Shown piece after piece: positions 6,401 to 7,888 of a DNA stretch of 7,888 nt (within the stretch, counting starts at the first letter, position 1; every line of letters begins with the position of its first letter). The stretch covers positions 1-7,888 of the forward strand of contig CAKONA010000046.1 in assembly GCA_934096785.1 (NCBI GenBank). The letters run 5' to 3'. Position numbers and translations under genes: made by a program. The notes beneath the pieces are model-generated. The model had not been told where the DNA came from, did not search any database, and saw only the letters and a list, made by a program, of their open reading frames with translations. This DNA comes from an uncultured Bacilli bacterium (lineage in GTDB: Bacteria; Bacillota_I; Bacilli_A; RF39; UBA660).

Positions 6401-7888
6401 ATACTATAAAGGAATAAGAAAACACATAAAATATCCTGATTACTCAATGTATGGACTAATTAGAAAAACAGCAGGCTTATTTCCATCAAATATCGCATAC
6501 ACATACTTTGGTTCAAAAGTAACATACAAAACATTTATTGAAAACATCAATAAAACAGCAAAAGCATTCGTAAGACTAGGGGTAGTAAAGGGAGACGTTG
6601 TAAGTATCATAATGCCAAACACTCCAGAAGCAATAACATGTTTTTATGCCTTAAACAAAATGGGCGCTGTATGTAATATGATACATCCTTTGTCAAGTGA
6701 AGAAGAAATAAAATACGATATCAATCTAACAAACTCAGCATACGCAGTAGTAGCAGATATCGTATATGAAAAAATAAAAAATATCAAAAACGAAGTAAAT
6801 CTTAAAAAGATAGTATATCTTCCAATATGTGAATCAATGGATAAACTAACTAAACTAGGTTACAAACTTACAACTGGTAGAAAAGCAACAAAGCCAAGTG
6901 GAGAAGATACAATTCCATATTATAGATTCATTTATAGAAGTAAATATGAAAAGAATGAAGTAGAAGATGTTTGTAAAGCAGAAGACGTAGCAGTTATTCT
7001 TCATAGCGGAGGAACTACAGGTAAACCAAAAGGAATAGTACTTACTAATAAAAACTTTAATGCTCTAGTACTTAGTGAACTTGAAATAAATAAATGCTTA
7101 GGTCCAGGAATGAGTATTCTAGCAATAATGCCTATATTCCATGGATTTGGTTTAGGTTGTACATTCCACGCATGTATGTCATCAGGTGGAACAGCAATCA
7201 TACTTCCAAGCGTTAATCCAAAGAAATTTGATGAAACACTTCTTAAATATAAACCAAACATTATCGCATGTGTTCCAAGTGTATTAGAAAGCCTAACAGT
7301 AAGTAAAAAACTAGTTGATAAAGACCTTTCATTCTTAAAATGTATTATTTGTGGAGGAGACTCACTTACAAGTGCTCTTAATGATAAAATAGATGAATTC
7401 TTATATGATCACGGAAGTCCAACTCATGTAAGAACAGCATTTGGTATGACAGAATGTGCAGCTGGAGTAACAATGATGCCACTTGAAACAACAAGAAAAG
7501 AAAGTATCGGAGTTCCATGTCCTGACTGTTTAATCAAAATATGTAAACCAGGTACAATAGAAGAACTTAAAACAGGGGAAATCGGAGAAATATGTATAAG
7601 TGGACCAACACTTATGAAAGAGTACCTAAACGAACCAGAAGAAACTAAAAACACATTAAAGAAACATAAAGATGGATTAACATGGCTACATAGTGGAGAC
7701 TTAGGATATATGGATGAAGAAGGATTCGTATACTTTAAATCAAGACTTAAAAGAATGATAGTATCAAGTGGATATAACATCTACCCAGGACAAATAGAAC
7801 AAATAATATGTGAACACCCATACGTACAAGCATGTTCAGTAGTAGGAGTACCACATCCATATAAAAAAGAAGTAGCAAAAGCATACAT
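6345..7888 (+). CDS. AMP-forming acyl-CoA synthetase / acyl-acid ligase (3' partial)
   Basis: 514 complete codons are open to the window edge. Members of this ANL superfamily activate a carboxylate with ATP as acyl-AMP and pass it to CoA or a carrier. Visible core motifs: phosphate loop HSGGTTGKPKG (220-230), FGMTE (366-370), HSGDLGY with Asp452 that binds ribose, and RLKRMIVSSGYNIYP from Arg467 (hinge-like Lys469). The C-terminal lysine motif lies beyond the window, so catalytic completeness cannot be judged. A region of about 35 residues precedes the usual N-terminal domain and carries PWFKYY. Substrate cannot be read; with plsC before it, a fatty acid is the simplest guess. It starts 56 nt before the plsC stop. 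Confidence 0.88.
   Translation, partial: MNKETKEVKEKTIEYPWFKYYKGIRKHIKYPDYSMYGLIRKTAGLFPSNIAYTYFGSKVTYKTFIENINKTAKAFVRLGVVKGDVVSIIMPNTPEAITCFYALNKMGAVCNMIHPLSSEEEIKYDINLTNSAYAVVADIVYEKIKNIKNEVNLKKIVYLPICESMDKLTKLGYKLTTGRKATKPSGEDTIPYYRFIYRSKYEKNEVEDVCKAEDVAVILHSGGTTGKPKGIVLTNKNFNALVLSELEINKCLGPGMSILAIMPIFHGFGLGCTFHACMSSGGTAIILPSVNPKKFDETLLKYKPNIIACVPSVLESLTVSKKLVDKDLSFLKCIICGGDSLTSALNDKIDEFLYDHGSPTHVRTAFGMTECAAGVTMMPLETTRKESIGVPCPDCLIKICKPGTIEELKTGEIGEICISGPTLMKEYLNEPEETKNTLKKHKDGLTWLHSGDLGYMDEEGFVYFKSRLKRMIVSSGYNIYPGQIEQIICEHPYVQACSVVGVPHPYKKEVAKAY

Noticed and set aside
1..7888. Mycoplasma-type code 4 (TGA = Trp)
   Set aside because: All Trp positions seen are TGG, including conserved ones, and no gene needs a TGA read-through. 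The TGA at 4879-4881 fits as a stop overlapping the next start, though one stop is thin evidence.

Overview
The window comes from a low-GC bacterium of the Firmicutes/Mollicutes side of the tree, most likely an uncultured gut Bacilli lineage (RF39-like). That placement is inference. It rests on the strong A+T bias, the G-rich Shine-Dalgarno sites (AAAGGAG, AGGAGG), short terminator hairpins with T-tracts, the adjacent rpsU-yqeY pair, and a BspA-type surface protein. Every visible Trp is TGG and one gene appears to end in TGA, so the standard bacterial code fits better than Mycoplasma code 4. All supported genes are on the + strand, and the minus-strand open frames are shadows.

Layout: (1) 1-1149, the 3' part of a secreted BspA-like protein with about seven DUF285 repeats, closed by a terminator at 1170-1197. 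(2) 1200-3170, a translation operon: an extended -10 promoter, a structured leader, rpsB (S2 with an unusual C-terminal Rho_N-like domain), tsf, and a terminator. (3) 3243-3993, a second translation unit with its own consensus promoter: rpsU, yqeY and a terminator. (4) 4002 to the window end, an envelope/lipid unit: a short DUF2207-like membrane protein, a membrane-anchored metallophosphoesterase (ATGA overlap), a PlsC-type acyltransferase, and an AMP-forming acyl-CoA/acyl-acid ligase that overlaps plsC by 56 nt and runs off the right edge.

How the genes work together: the middle of the window supplies ribosomal proteins S2 and S21, the EF-Tu nucleotide exchange factor, and a GatB/YqeY-type protein. 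The right-hand unit looks like an acyl-activation and acyl-transfer cassette (ligase plus PlsC) co-transcribed with two envelope proteins of unknown substrate. No defence system, mobile element, tRNA, rRNA or CRISPR array was found. The points most worth a second look are the nested-stem leader before rpsB, the S2-Rho_N fusion, and the two places where a terminator T-tract sits where the next promoter's -35 would be. No gap over 300 bases lacks a gene.
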